Shown: positions 6,650 to 15,997, numbered from the stretch's first letter. The stretch is DNA of 46,533 nt from an uncultured Clostridia bacterium (GCA_944368065.1 CALVWV010000010.1:1-46533); one strand, 5' to 3'. Made by a program: numbers and translations. Notes: generated by a model from the sequence alone, not told the origin.

Positions 6650-8323
6650 TTATAGCTCTTTTATGGCAAGCTCTTCGTGTTTTTTCGGCTCTGCCATTGC
6701 CGTTTTGTAGTTGGTGTAAACAACAAATCCCGGCTTTGCGCCCGAAGGTTTTTTCACGTACTTTTTAAGCGCGTAGTCCACGGGTACTTTGCTGCCAGAG
6801 CGCGCTTCGGAATAATACGCGCAAATTTCAGCTGCGACCTTTATGACTTCTTCGGGCACTTCGCGCCCCTCTGTAAGTATTGCGGTGTGGGAGGAGTGGT
6901 ATTTCTGCGTGTGCAGCCACAAATCGCTTTCCTTCAGGCTCTTGGTAAGCCGCTCGTTCTGCACGTTGTTTCTGCCTGCAATTATCGTAAAGCCCATGTA
7001 AAGATATTTTCTGAACGGCGCTTTCGGACTTTCCTTTTTTCTGCCTTTGGGCGCGTTTTCCTCTTTTATCAGCCCGAGGGACGCAAGCTCTGTTTCAACC
7101 TCTTCAAAGTCGCGCATATCGTCTGCGGAATCGAGAGCGCAGTGTATGCTTTCAAGGTAAGCTTTTTCCTCTTCGGTTTCCTTTTTCTGTCCGCTCAGGG
7201 CAACCACCGTGCGCTTTAATTTTGCGTACCTTTTATAGTACTTCTGCGCGTTCTGCGCGGGCGTAAGCCGATCGTCGAGGGCAATGGTTATTTCAGGCAT
7301 GTTTTCGTCGTAATAATTTACGGCTTTCAATGCCTTTGCACCGCGTTCAATCGCATATATATTGGCAGTAATCAGTTCGCCTTTGAGTTTTACGTCCTCG
7401 ATGTCGCGGCATTCGGCAAGTCGGGAAAGTATAATCGAAAGTCTCTTTTCGCACTTCTTTTCCGCCGAGCGGAGGGCTGCGGAAAGTTTCCTTTTTTTGT
7501 CGTCGAAAGCCTTTTTCGCGCAGACGTATGCATAGTATGCGCTCTGCGCTTCCAGAAGTGTGGGGTATGACTTTTTATCCCCGTAAAAACAGCAGACTTT
7601 GAAGTCGTCCGGCGCTCCGTTTCTGTAAGTTACGCAGGGCGAAAAGAATTCGCCGCCCACGTAGCGGTAGACGTCCTGTGACGAAGCTTTTCCGCCGAAC
7701 GCCGCTTCTATGTCCACGGCGGTGGAGTAGCTTATGCCAGTTATTTTGTCCGCAATGAAATCGGCTCCGCCCGAACTTCCGCACATCGCCGATTCAATGG
7801 CGCCGAGGTCGGTGGGGTCGGCTTTGCCCTGAGGCGCGGGCAGTTCGTACATCGCGCCCGTAAAAAGTATGCGCCTTGCGCCGCTTTCCAGCGAGGCTAT
7901 TTTCATCGCGCCGAGTATTTTTCCGTTTTCGGTAAGTATGACGTTGCTGTACTTGCCCATTATTTCGCAGTACAGCACGCGTTCGGCGCGTTCGAAGTCG
8001 CCCGCGCAGTCAAATTTAATTGCGGCAATCCTTTCGAACCCCGGCTGGGTTACCGAAAGAACTTCGGCGTTCTGCAGATGTTTCCTTAAAAGCATGCAGA
8101 AAGAAAGCGCGGCTTTCTGGTTGTGTTTGTCGGATTCGCCTATGTTTATTCTGCAATTTTGCGCGTGAGCGCATATTTCAAGTTTAACAGTGCCGCTTGC
8201 GGTGTATATAAAAAGAGTAAGCTCATCCTTTTCAGGTTGGTTTATCCTGGAAACTTTGCCGCCGCGCAGCTTTTTATCCAGTTCTTTTATTACGTATCTT
8301 AAAGTAAACGCGTCCTGCGGCAT
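6650..8323 (-). CDS. rqcH: RqcH / Rqc2-family (NFACT) ribosome quality control protein
   Basis: The 557-residue NFACT protein was formerly annotated as fibronectin-binding protein FbpA. RqcH binds stalled 50S-peptidyl-tRNA complexes and recruits tRNA-Ala to add C-terminal alanine tails that mark the nascent chain for degradation. The NFACT-N domain is at the N-terminus (MPQDAFTLRYVIKELDKKLRGGKVSRI), a Lys/Glu-rich coiled coil lies at about 280-430, and the C-terminal NFACT-R domain holds DLWLHTQKYHSSHTAIL near residue 466 and the KKYVKKPSGAKPGFVVYTNYKT ending. It lies head-to-head with the tig-clpP-clpX-lon proteolysis block, and RqcH substrates are degraded by Clp proteases in Bacillota. An AGGT-type site precedes the ATG. 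Confidence 0.92.
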   Translation of the reverse strand: MPQDAFTLRYVIKELDKKLRGGKVSRINQPEKDELTLFIYTASGTVKLEICAHAQNCRINIGESDKHNQKAALSFCMLLRKHLQNAEVLSVTQPGFERIAAIKFDCAGDFERAERVLYCEIMGKYSNVILTENGKILGAMKIASLESGARRILFTGAMYELPAPQGKADPTDLGAIESAMCGSSGGADFIADKITGISYSTAVDIEAAFGGKASSQDVYRYVGGEFFSPCVTYRNGAPDDFKVCCFYGDKKSYPTLLEAQSAYYAYVCAKKAFDDKKRKLSAALRSAEKKCEKRLSIILSRLAECRDIEDVKLKGELITANIYAIERGAKALKAVNYYDENMPEITIALDDRLTPAQNAQKYYKRYAKLKRTVVALSGQKKETEEEKAYLESIHCALDSADDMRDFEEVETELASLGLIKEENAPKGRKKESPKAPFRKYLYMGFTIIAGRNNVQNERLTKSLKESDLWLHTQKYHSSHTAILTEGREVPEEVIKVAAEICAYYSEARSGSKVPVDYALKKYVKKPSGAKPGFVVYTNYKTAMAEPKKHEELAIKEL

Positions 8324-8349
8324 AACTTATACCTGCCTTGAAAATACTT

Positions 8350-8367
8350 GCGGAAAAGCTTTTCCGC
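8350..8367. repeat. perfect 18-bp palindrome upstream of rqcH
   Basis: GCGGAAAAGCTTTTCCGC is a perfect inverted repeat 27 bp before the rqcH start, in the presumed rqcH 5' region and upstream of the tig promoter. It could be an operator or an RNA hairpin. It lacks a U-tract and is not a standard terminator. Confidence 0.6.
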
Positions 8368-8433
8368 GGGTAAAGTATATCGCAAAAGGCGGCAAATGTA
8401 AAATAATTATTTGCCCTTTAAAGGTTAAAACGC

Positions 8434-8462
8434 TTTTCAAATACAAACTATTGTGCTAAAAT
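8434..8462 (+). promoter_or_regulatory. promoter of tig
   Basis: TTTTCA (8434-8439) and TAAAAT (8457-8462) are spaced by 17 bp. The predicted start point is about 90 nt before the tig ATG. Confidence 0.65.
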
Positions 8463-8556
8463 GTTTTGTGCGCGTAAGAAACTGTATTACATTTATATAG
8501 TAAGGCGCGCAATCTGAAATAAAAAATAAATTCAAAATATAAACGGAGAGATTAAA

Positions 8557-9855
8557 ATGAACTACAAGACAGCACCCGCAGAAAAAAGTACTGTAAAGGT
8601 TACAATCGCTTATTCCAAGGAAGAGTGGGAAGACGCTATAAACAAGGCTTATGCCCGCACGAAGGGCAAGTACAGCGTGCCCGGATTCAGAAAGGGCAAG
8701 GTTCCCAAGCCCGTGCTTGAAAACTTCTACGGCAAGGGATTGTTCTTCGACGACGCTTTTAATATTCTTTTCTCTGAAACGTATCCCGACATAATCGAAA
8801 AGGAAAAGGCTAATTTCACCGCAGTGGGCGATCCTTCGCTCTCCGTGGACGAAATTTCCGAAGACAAGGGTGTAACGCTCACGGCTACCGTTCCCGTAAA
8901 GCCCGACGTCGAGATAGGTGCATACAAGGGTTTAAAAATCAAGAGTTTTGTATATAATGTTACGGATGAGGACGTCGACAAGGAAGCAAACAAAATTCTT
9001 CTCAGCAAGGCTGAAAATGTTGACGTTACCGACCGCCCCTGCAAGAGCGGCGACACCGTAAAAATCGACTTCTCCGGCAGCGTTGACGGCGTCAAGTTCC
9101 CCGGCGGCACGGCTGAAGACTACGACCTCGAGCTCGGTAGCGGCGCGTTCATTCCCGGCTTCGAAGAGCAGGTTGTCGGCATGAGCATCGGCGAGGAGAA
9201 GGACATCACCGTCAAATTCCCCGAAGATTACCAGGCAGATAACCTCAAGGGCAAGGACGCCGTATTCGCAATCAAGCTCAAGGGCATAAAGGAAAAGAAG
9301 TACCCCGAACTCACCGATGAATTCGTAAAGGCAAACGCAGGCAGCGAAAGCGTTGAAGAGTACAAGAAGAAGTGCCGCGAAAGACTTGAGCGCCAGGCCG
9401 CAACCAGGAGCCTCAACGAAACGGAAAACAGCATAGTAAAAGCCATCTGCGCTACCGCAAAGGCAGAAATTCCCGATGCAATGATAGAGCAGGAAATCGA
9501 CAAGATGGTTCAGGACTTCTCTTACAGGCTTATGTATCAGGGCATCAAGCTCGAAGAGTACCTCAAGTACATGGGCACATCCATGGAGCAGTTCCGCGCC
9601 CAGTTCAAGGGCAGCGCAACCGAAAGGGTTATGTCTACGCTCGTTATAGACAAGATTGTACGCACCGAGAACATCAAGGCCGAGGCTGAAGAGGTTGAAG
9701 CCAAGATAGAGGAGCAGGCAAAGTCCGTAGGCAAGACTGCCGAAGATTACAAGAAGAGCATGGATCCCAGGCAGAGGGAGTATATCGAAAGCGACATAGT
9801 AGTAACCAAGCTTTTCGATTTCCTCAAGGCAAACAACGAACTTTACACCGAGTAA
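8557..9855 (+). CDS. tig: trigger factor
   Basis: Ribosome-associated chaperone and peptidyl-prolyl isomerase of 432 residues, the usual length. The N-terminal ribosome-binding domain carries the docking signature GFRKGK at residues 43-48. The FKBP-type PPIase domain starts near 164 (GDTVKIDFSGSVDG, then LGSGAFIPGFEEQVVGM). The C-terminal chaperone domain follows (PDAMIEQEIDKMVQDFSYRL). A GGAGAG site precedes the ATG. It is followed by clpP and clpX in the order common to many bacteria. A 9-bp GCCGCGGC-type hairpin without a U-tract lies in the tig-clpP gap, so partial read-through is likely. Confidence 0.97.
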   Translation: MNYKTAPAEKSTVKVTIAYSKEEWEDAINKAYARTKGKYSVPGFRKGKVPKPVLENFYGKGLFFDDAFNILFSETYPDIIEKEKANFTAVGDPSLSVDEISEDKGVTLTATVPVKPDVEIGAYKGLKIKSFVYNVTDEDVDKEANKILLSKAENVDVTDRPCKSGDTVKIDFSGSVDGVKFPGGTAEDYDLELGSGAFIPGFEEQVVGMSIGEEKDITVKFPEDYQADNLKGKDAVFAIKLKGIKEKKYPELTDEFVKANAGSESVEEYKKKCRERLERQAATRSLNETENSIVKAICATAKAEIPDAMIEQEIDKMVQDFSYRLMYQGIKLEEYLKYMGTSMEQFRAQFKGSATERVMSTLVIDKIVRTENIKAEAEEVEAKIEEQAKSVGKTAEDYKKSMDPRQREYIESDIVVTKLFDFLKANNELYTE

Positions 9856-9878
9856 TTTTATCTGCAAACGGCACGCCG

Positions 9879-9912
9879 CGGCGGAAAACATTCTGCCGCG
9901 GCGCCCAAAAAG
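9879..9912 (+). repeat. inverted repeat between tig and clpP
   Basis: CGCCGCGGC and GCCGCGGCG arms are separated by about 13 bases. There is no T-run after it, so it is more likely an mRNA-stability or processing hairpin than a terminator. Confidence 0.5.
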
Positions 9913-9947
9913 CCGCGCTTCTGCGCGCATGACAAGGAGTTGAAAAT

Positions 9948-10547
9948 ATGGAAAGGACCGTAAAGGGCGCGCTTGTGCCCTATATAGTGGAGCAGACTTC
10001 CCGCGGGGAGCGCTCTTACGATATCTACAGCCGCCTTCTTGAAGACAGAATAGTATTCTTGAGCGGCGAAATAGACGACGCCACCGCAAACACCGTGGTT
10101 GCCCAGCTTATATACCTTGAGGCGAAAGACCCTTCCAAGGACATTTCCCTGTATATAAACAGCCCCGGCGGCAGCGTATCGGCAGGTCTTGCCATTTACG
10201 ATACGATGAACTACGTCAAGTGCGACGTATCCACAATCTGCATAGGCATGGCGGCGTCGATGGGCGCTTTCCTGTTATCCAGCGGCGCCAAGGGCAAGAG
10301 ATACGCCCTTCCCAACAGCGAAATAATGATACACCAGCCTCTCGGCGGGGCGCAGGGTCAGGCGAGCGACATAAAGATTGCCGCCGAGCACATTCTGCGC
10401 ACGAAGCGCAAGCTCAACGAAATTCTCGCCGCGAATACGGGCAAACCGGTAGAACAGCTCGAGCGCGATACGGACAGAGATAATTATCTCACAGCCGACC
10501 AGGCGCTTGCTTACGGGCTCATAGACAAGGTGTTCACAAAACGCTGA
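9948..10547 (+). CDS. clpP: ATP-dependent Clp protease proteolytic subunit ClpP
   Basis: Serine peptidase of 199 residues that assembles into a 14-mer chamber and degrades proteins delivered by ClpX. The catalytic triad is visible: Ser104 in [13 protein letters not shown], His129 in [15 protein letters not shown], and Asp178 in DTDRDNYL. The N-terminus ([23 protein letters not shown]) is typical of the cytosolic housekeeping enzyme. AAGGAG lies eight bases before the ATG. It is placed between tig and clpX. Confidence 0.98.
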   Translation: MERTVKGALVPYIVEQTSRGERSYDIYSRLLEDRIVFLSGEIDDATANTVVAQLIYLEAKDPSKDISLYINSPGGSVSAGLAIYDTMNYVKCDVSTICIGMAASMGAFLLSSGAKGKRYALPNSEIMIHQPLGGAQGQASDIKIAAEHILRTKRKLNEILAANTGKPVEQLERDTDRDNYLTADQALAYGLIDKVFTKR

Positions 10548-10565
10548 GACCGGATTATTTAATCG

Positions 10566-10591
10566 GCCGCCGCGCGCATGCGCGCGGCGGC
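10566..10591 (+). terminator. hairpin after clpP
   Basis: A perfect 26-bp palindrome (GCCGCCGCGCGCA arms) just after the clpP stop, followed by ATATTTAAAAAATAAA rather than a clean U-tract. It is probably a weak terminator or 3' stabiliser. Confidence 0.55.
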
Positions 10592-10629
10592 ATATTTAAA
10601 AAATAAAATATTCAAAAGCCGTACATAGA

Positions 10630-10652
10630 CGCCGCGTAAAATTTATGCGGCG
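10630..10652 (+). promoter_or_regulatory. hairpin abutting the clpX ribosome site
   Basis: CGCCGCGTAAA pairs with TTTATGCGGCG (one G-U pair), ending one base before the CGGAGG ribosome site of clpX. It could affect clpX translation. This is inference from position alone. Confidence 0.45.
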
Positions 10653-10663
10653 CGGAGGTATAA

Positions 10664-11896
10664 ATGAAAGAAAAAAAATACTGTTCCTTCTGCGGCAAGC
10701 CTGAAGACCTCGTAAAAAAGCTTATAACGGGGCAGAACGGCGCATGCATATGCGACGAATGCCTTGAAATAGGTTATGATATGGTAAAGGAAGAGGCTAC
10801 GGATACTTTCGAGCCCGTTCCTTTGAAAAAGCCCGCCGAAATAAAAGCGGAGCTCGACAAGTACATCGTAGGCCAGGACGAAGCAAAAAAAGTGCTGTCC
10901 GTGGCGGTGTACAACCATTACAAGCGCATAAACAACGCCGCTTCCGCAGGTAAAAACAAGGACGACGAAATAGAAATAGAAAAGAGCAACATTCTTCTTT
11001 TAGGCCCTACGGGCTGCGGCAAAACGTTGCTTGCGCGCACGCTTGCAAAAATACTTAACGTACCTTTCGCCACTTCCGATGCAACCACTCTCACCGAAGC
11101 AGGTTACGTCGGCGAAGACGTTGAAAACATACTTTTAAAGCTTATCCAGAACGCGGATTACAACATAGAGCGCGCCCAGCGCGGCATTATCTACATCGAT
11201 GAAATCGATAAGATTGCGCGCAAAGGCGAGAACATGTCTATAACGCGCGACGTATCGGGCGAAGGCGTTCAGCAGGCGCTTTTGAAGATAATAGAAAGCA
11301 CCGTGGCAAACGTTCCCCCTCAGGGCGGCAGAAAGCACCCCCAGCAGGAGTGCCTGCGCATAGACACTACCGATATCCTGTTCATATGCGGCGGCGCGTT
11401 CGTAGGCCTTGACAAGATAGTGCAGAAGAGAAAGGACACGACATCTTTAGGCTTCGGCGGTCAGGTAAAGCTTTCGGACAGCGAAGTATCCTACGAAATG
11501 CTTGCAGACGTAAAGCCCCAGGACCTTACGAAATACGGTCTCATTCCCGAATTCGTAGGCAGGGTGCCCATAGTTGTAAGCCTTCATCCGCTCGATGAAG
11601 AGGCGCTCGTGAACATTCTCACCAAACCCAAGAATGCCATAATAAAGCAGTATCAGAAGCTTATCGCGCTGGACGGCGTAAAGCTTACCGTGGAAGACGC
11701 CGCGGTAAGGGAGATAGCGAATACTGCGATAAGGCTCAAGACGGGCGCGCGCGGACTGCGCACCATCATAGAAAGTTTCATGACGCCCGTAATGTACAGA
11801 CTTCCTTCCGAACCTAATGTCGAGGAAGTGATAGTTACGAGCGACTGCGTGACAGAGCACGCCGAGCCGCGCTTTGTTTATAAAAAATCGGCGTAA
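10664..11896 (+). CDS. clpX: ATP-dependent Clp protease ATP-binding subunit ClpX
   Basis: AAA+ unfoldase of 410 residues. The N-terminal zinc-binding domain has C7/C10 and C30/C33 (CSFCG and CICDEC). Walker A GPTGCGKT is near residue 114 and Walker B IIYIDEID near 175. GYVGEDVE forms the pore-loop region. SLGFGG matches the ClpP-docking IGF-type loop. The C-terminal small AAA domain contains [13 protein letters not shown]. It feeds substrates to the ClpP encoded upstream. GGAGG lies six bases before the ATG. Confidence 0.98.
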   Translation: MKEKKYCSFCGKPEDLVKKLITGQNGACICDECLEIGYDMVKEEATDTFEPVPLKKPAEIKAELDKYIVGQDEAKKVLSVAVYNHYKRINNAASAGKNKDDEIEIEKSNILLLGPTGCGKTLLARTLAKILNVPFATSDATTLTEAGYVGEDVENILLKLIQNADYNIERAQRGIIYIDEIDKIARKGENMSITRDVSGEGVQQALLKIIESTVANVPPQGGRKHPQQECLRIDTTDILFICGGAFVGLDKIVQKRKDTTSLGFGGQVKLSDSEVSYEMLADVKPQDLTKYGLIPEFVGRVPIVVSLHPLDEEALVNILTKPKNAIIKQYQKLIALDGVKLTVEDAAVREIANTAIRLKTGARGLRTIIESFMTPVMYRLPSEPNVEEVIVTSDCVTEHAEPRFVYKKSA

Positions 11897-12011
11897 TCCG
11901 TAGTAAGACGGCTTTAAGCCGCGCGGAAACTTTGCGGCGCTCAGACCGCAGCGTCCCGCGCACAGCTCCCGCAAGGGTGCTTTTACGGAAAAGCCGTTGC
12001 CCGTTAAAAAG

Positions 12012-12032
12012 GGGGGAGCCTCTCGCTCCCCC
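12012..12032 (+). terminator. hairpin between clpX and lon
   Basis: GGGGGAGC and GCTCCCCC form an 8-bp stem with a 5-base loop, followed by CTGATTTT. It is a likely partial terminator separating clpX from lon. Confidence 0.6.
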
Positions 12033-12058
12033 TGATTTTAAAAACAGGAAAATTTATT

Positions 12059-14368
12059 ATGCCAGTAAAATATTATGACTCAATCCCCGTAATACCCCTG
12101 CGCGGCAGGGTGGTATTCCCGGGCACAACCATATCTTTCGACGCGGGCAGACTCATATCCCTCACTGCCGTAAAGCATGCCACCGACGGCGACATGCAGC
12201 TTCTCGTATGCGCTCAGCCCGATTCCGAAAAGGATGAAATAACTGCAGACGACATATGCAAAGTCGGCACGGTTGTAAAAATAAAGCAGATAACGCGCCT
12301 GCCTTCGGACAGCGTGCGCATTCTTGCCGACGGCGTGTGCCGCGTGCGCGTGCGCAGATTCAGCTTTGACGACTGCTTTTTTGCCGAAGCGGACGAACTT
12401 AAGTCAACCCACGGCGACGAAACTCTGGAAGAGGCGTATTTCCGCACCGCAAAGGATATAATGCGCGACATAACCTCGACGGAAAACAGATTCACCAAGG
12501 ACGCCATAGCCCGCCTCGACAGGTGCGGCGACCCCGACGAATATGTGAATATCGCAGCAAACAGTCTGCCACTGCGCGACGAAGTCAAGCAGAAAATTCT
12601 CGAGTGCGACAACGTTACCGAACGCCTCAGAATGCTTGAAAAGTGCCTCAACGACGAGCTCGAAATAATGCGCCTCGGCCGCAAAATCAACGCCGCCGTG
12701 CGCCAGAGCATAGACAAGAACCAGCGCGAGTATTTCTTAAGGGAACAGCTCAAGGCGATACACGCCGAGCTCGGCGACGACGAGGACGAGCGCGAGGCTC
12801 TTTCCGCGAAGATAAAGTCCAAGGGCATGCCGCAGGAAGTGGAGGAAAAGGCGCTCAAAGAGATAGCCAAGATGGACAAAATGTCCTCATCCTCGCCCGA
12901 ATACACGGTTATAAGGAACTATCTCGACTGGCTCGTCGACCTTCCCTGGAAGGAAGAAACGCCCGACACCGAAAACCTTAAGGACGCGGTAAAGATTCTA
13001 AACGAGGACCATTACGGACTTGAAAAGATAAAAGAGCGCATAACCGAATATCTCGCCGTGCTCAAACTCACGGGCAACTTAAGCGCGCCCATACTCTGTT
13101 TCGTAGGCCCTCCGGGCGTCGGCAAAACGTCTATCGCGTCTTCGGTTGCGCGCGCGCTCGGGCGCAAATTTGTGCGCATGAGCTTAGGCGGCGTCAAGGA
13201 CGAAGCTGAAATAAGGGGTCACAGGCGCACGTATATCGGCTCTATGCCGGGCAGAATAATATACGGCATCAAAAACGCGGGTACGATAAATCCCGTATTC
13301 CTTCTGGACGAAATAGACAAGCTCTCTTCTGATATGCGCGGCGATCCCGCAAGCGCCCTTCTCGAAGTGCTTGACCCCGCCCAGAACAATACCTTCCGCG
13401 ACAGGTATCTCGAAGTGCCTTACGACCTTTCCAAGGTGCTCTTCATAACCACGGCAAACAGCGTGGAGACAATTCCCGGACCGCTCCTCGACAGAATGGA
13501 GCTCATAGAAATAAGCGGCTATACCGAAGAAGAAAAACTTCAGATAGCCAAGCGTTACCTCGTGCCCAAGCGTCTCAAGGCAAACGGACTCAAGGAAACG
13601 GACGTGATGTTCTCCGACGGCGCTCTCCGCGCCATAATCGAAGGTTACACGCGCGAGGCGGGAGTCCGCTCGCTCGAGCGCATGATAGACGCAGTATGCC
13701 GCAAGACCGCGGTAAAGGTAGCCGAAGGCGCTTCGGCAAAGCGCAGAATAACTGCAGAAAGTCTGCACGCTCTTTTAGGCCCTGCGCGCTTCAGACAGGA
13801 ATCCGAAACACCCCGCCGTGACGAAGTGGGCGCGGCTACGGGACTCGCGTGGACGGCAGTCGGCGGAACGACGCTTACAATCGAAGTTTCCGCAATGCAC
13901 GGCAAGGGCGATATCCAGCTTACGGGCAAGCTCGGCGACGTCATGAAGGAGAGCGCCCGCGCCGCGATAAGTTACATCCGTTCCAACAGCAAAAATTACG
14001 GAATCGATGATTCCGTGTTCGATACAACAGATATCCACATACACGTTCCCGAAGGCGCTACGCCTAAGGACGGTCCGAGCGCGGGCATTACCATGGCGAC
14101 GGCGATACTTTCGGCGTTTACGGGCAAGCCTGTCCGCGGCGATATCGCAATGACGGGCGAAATTACCCTTCTGGGCAACGTTCTTCCTATCGGCGGACTC
14201 AAGGAAAAGGCGCTCGCCGCATACCGCACGGGCGTTAAAAACGTTATCATTCCCGAGGATAACACCAAGGACCTCGAGGAGATTCCCAAGGACATCCGCG
14301 AGAAGATTAACTTTATACCCGTAAACAACGTCGGCGCCGTATTCCACAACGCCATTGTGGGACTTTAA
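12059..14368 (+). CDS. lon: ATP-dependent protease Lon
   Basis: Homohexameric cytoplasmic AAA+ serine protease of 769 residues. The N-terminal LON substrate-binding domain begins IPVIPLRGRVVFPG. A helical region follows, then the AAA+ core with Walker A GPPGVGKT near 350 and the downstream FVRMSLGGVKDEAEIRGHR. The C-terminal protease domain has the Ser-Lys dyad: Ser674 in PKDGPSAG and Lys717 in GGLKEKALAA, a 43-residue spacing like that of E. coli Lon. The ribosome site (CAGGA) is about nine bases from the ATG. The lon-engB pair follows the Bacillota arrangement. Confidence 0.98.
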   Translation: MPVKYYDSIPVIPLRGRVVFPGTTISFDAGRLISLTAVKHATDGDMQLLVCAQPDSEKDEITADDICKVGTVVKIKQITRLPSDSVRILADGVCRVRVRRFSFDDCFFAEADELKSTHGDETLEEAYFRTAKDIMRDITSTENRFTKDAIARLDRCGDPDEYVNIAANSLPLRDEVKQKILECDNVTERLRMLEKCLNDELEIMRLGRKINAAVRQSIDKNQREYFLREQLKAIHAELGDDEDEREALSAKIKSKGMPQEVEEKALKEIAKMDKMSSSSPEYTVIRNYLDWLVDLPWKEETPDTENLKDAVKILNEDHYGLEKIKERITEYLAVLKLTGNLSAPILCFVGPPGVGKTSIASSVARALGRKFVRMSLGGVKDEAEIRGHRRTYIGSMPGRIIYGIKNAGTINPVFLLDEIDKLSSDMRGDPASALLEVLDPAQNNTFRDRYLEVPYDLSKVLFITTANSVETIPGPLLDRMELIEISGYTEEEKLQIAKRYLVPKRLKANGLKETDVMFSDGALRAIIEGYTREAGVRSLERMIDAVCRKTAVKVAEGASAKRRITAESLHALLGPARFRQESETPRRDEVGAATGLAWTAVGGTTLTIEVSAMHGKGDIQLTGKLGDVMKESARAAISYIRSNSKNYGIDDSVFDTTDIHIHVPEGATPKDGPSAGITMATAILSAFTGKPVRGDIAMTGEITLLGNVLPIGGLKEKALAAYRTGVKNVIIPEDNTKDLEEIPKDIREKINFIPVNNVGAVFHNAIVGL

Positions 14369-14386
14369 GGCAAAAGGACGCCACAT

Positions 14387-15037
14387 ATGCTGAAAATAAC
14401 CGACGTAACATTCATAACCAGCGCGGCATCTGCAAAGCAGTTTATCCGCACGGAAAAGCCGATAATTGCCGTATGCGGCAAGTCGAACGTAGGCAAGTCG
14501 AGCTTTATAAACATGCTTGCCAACCGCAAAAAGCTTGCAAGGGTTTCAAAAGACCCGGGCAGGACGCGGCTCGTAAATTACTTCGATTTCGGTTCGTTTA
14601 TCCTCGCCGACCTCCCGGGCTACGGATTTGCCAAAGTTTCCAGGGAGGAAAAGGCGCGCTGGGCGCACCTTATGGAAGATTTCTTTGCGGACAGGTCAAA
14701 CTGCGCGCATGCGTTCGCATTGTGCGACGTGCGCCACAAACCTACCGCAGATGACGTGAATATGGTAAATTTCCTGTATTCGGGGCTCATACCGTTCACC
14801 GTCATAGCAACCAAAGCCGACAAAGTTTCGCGCATGGCGGCAACGGGCGGCGTAAAGAATATCGCCGCGACGCTTAAATGCGGCACGGCGGACATAATAC
14901 TCACTTCCTCGGAGACTAGGCAGGGACTTGAACAGGTTTACAGCCGCATAGAGCATATCGTTGCGCTGTCTGCCCAATCCGATGAAGAGGGCGAAGAAGA
15001 GAGTAATATGAAAATAAGTGACGGGGGAGAGGATTGA
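14387..15037 (+). CDS. engB: ribosome biogenesis GTPase EngB (YsxC/YihA)
   Basis: TRAFAC-class GTPase of 216 residues required for late 50S subunit assembly. Motifs: G1 GKSNVGKSS at 31-39, a G2 Thr in GRTRLVNYF, G3 DLPGYGFAKVS, G4 TKADK and the late ILTSSETRQG. The acidic C-terminal tail (SDEEGEEESN) extends a little past the usual ~195-200 residues. It starts 18 bp after lon, so the two are co-transcribed. Its stop overlaps the start of the next gene (TTGA). Confidence 0.97.
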   Translation: MLKITDVTFITSAASAKQFIRTEKPIIAVCGKSNVGKSSFINMLANRKKLARVSKDPGRTRLVNYFDFGSFILADLPGYGFAKVSREEKARWAHLMEDFFADRSNCAHAFALCDVRHKPTADDVNMVNFLYSGLIPFTVIATKADKVSRMAATGGVKNIAATLKCGTADIILTSSETRQGLEQVYSRIEHIVALSAQSDEEGEEESNMKISDGGED

Positions 15038-15789
15038 ACGTGGAAAAGTTCCTCGAATTCATGGCGTCGCCGTGGGGGATAGTTATATTCACCGTGGTTG
15101 CGCTTGCGATAATCATATTTTTCCTTGCGGTGAATTACCGCTATTTTACCAAAGCGTTTCTGGACATTCTGTTCGGCTTAATTGCGCTCATTGTGCTTTC
15201 GCCGGCAATAGGCGTGTGCGCAGTTATTTTAAAGCGCAGAACGGGCAAGGTCTTTGAAAGGCTCTGGATTATCGGCAAGGGCGGAAAACCGGTAAGCGTT
15301 CGCGTATTTGCAGGTTTTGCGCAAGAAGACGGCAGGGAATGCTACATAAGCCGAAGCCGCATAAAATATTTCCCGCTCGTGCTGGAAGTAATAAGCCTTA
15401 AGCTTTCGGTAATCGGCCCCGCGCCCCTTTCGCTCAAAGACGGCGCGCTCATAGACGAGGAGTTTGAACAGCGCTTTGCCGTTCGTCCGGGAGTGTTCAG
15501 CGCCGCAGCGGCGCAATTTCACAGCCGCCCTTCTTACGATGAGATGTTTGCCGCCGATTGCGAGTATGTAAAGCGCCGTTCCCTCGTGCGCGATACTCGC
15601 GCAATGCTCGTAATAATGTTCCGCGCTCTGCGCGGCGAAGGTTACGGTGTGCTTTCGCTCGGCAGGGACGGCTACGCCGAAAAACTTCTTTCTGACGGTC
15701 AGATTACCTCAGAGCAATACGCCGAAGCTGAAAAGATAGCGGAAGAGGAGCTTGCCGCTTTCCACCGCTCTGCTCTCCGCGTCGGCTGA
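15034..15789 (+). CDS. bacterial sugar transferase-like (polyprenyl-phosphate phosphoglycosyltransferase) protein, degenerate catalytic site
   Basis: A 251-residue protein with an N-terminal transmembrane helix and the re-entrant helix region KAFLDILFGLIALIVLSPAI, followed by a domain alignable with monotopic sugar-1-phosphate transferases: LSVIGPAPLS matches the usual SLVGPRPL, and RPGVFSAAAAQF matches KPGLTGLAQV. Family members hold a catalytic Asp-Glu in the S-L-D-E-L-P-Q segment. Here the aligned stretch is RIKYFPLVLEV, so both acids are replaced (Lys, Tyr), and the KFRTM motif is also lost. It is probably not a working transferase. The start is TTG overlapping the engB stop; GTG at 15040, with AGAGGA six bases upstream, is equally possible. 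Confidence 0.7.
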   Translation: MNVEKFLEFMASPWGIVIFTVVALAIIIFFLAVNYRYFTKAFLDILFGLIALIVLSPAIGVCAVILKRRTGKVFERLWIIGKGGKPVSVRVFAGFAQEDGRECYISRSRIKYFPLVLEVISLKLSVIGPAPLSLKDGALIDEEFEQRFAVRPGVFSAAAAQFHSRPSYDEMFAADCEYVKRRSLVRDTRAMLVIMFRALRGEGYGVLSLGRDGYAEKLLSDGQITSEQYAEAEKIAEEELAAFHRSALRVG

Positions 15790-15805
15790 AATCAGTTAAA
15801 ATTAT

Positions 15806-15839
15806 AATTGCCCCGCAGGCAAAAGCCTGCGGGGCAATT
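15806..15839 (+). terminator. intrinsic terminator of the tig-to-engB block
   Basis: A perfect 15-bp stem (AATTGCCCCGCAGGC / complement) with an AAAA loop, followed by TATTTTT. No gene lies between it and the convergent terminator at 15951. Confidence 0.9.
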
Positions 15840-15950
15840 TATTTTTGCACGCTGTTCAAATACAAGTTTGCGCGCTGTTTCAATAAAAGGCTGATAAATA
15901 AGTATGGCTTACAGTAAAATCAAAAAAATTTAGCCGCGTCAATAAAAAAA

Positions 15951-15984
15951 TGCGGCGCGGGCAACTTGAATTGCCCGCGCCGCA
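15951..15984 (-). terminator. intrinsic terminator of the cation efflux gene
   Basis: A 14-bp perfect stem (TGCGGCGCGGGCAA / complement) with a six-base loop, followed on the minus strand by TTTTTTTATT. It is convergent with the previous terminator. Confidence 0.9.
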
Positions 15985-15997
15985 TAGTTTAATTTTT

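Noticed and set aside
8932..10089. A 385-codon minus-strand frame across tig and clpP
   Set aside because: It overlaps two certain genes and is rich in Cys/Leu/Val/Ala stretches typical of antisense translation.
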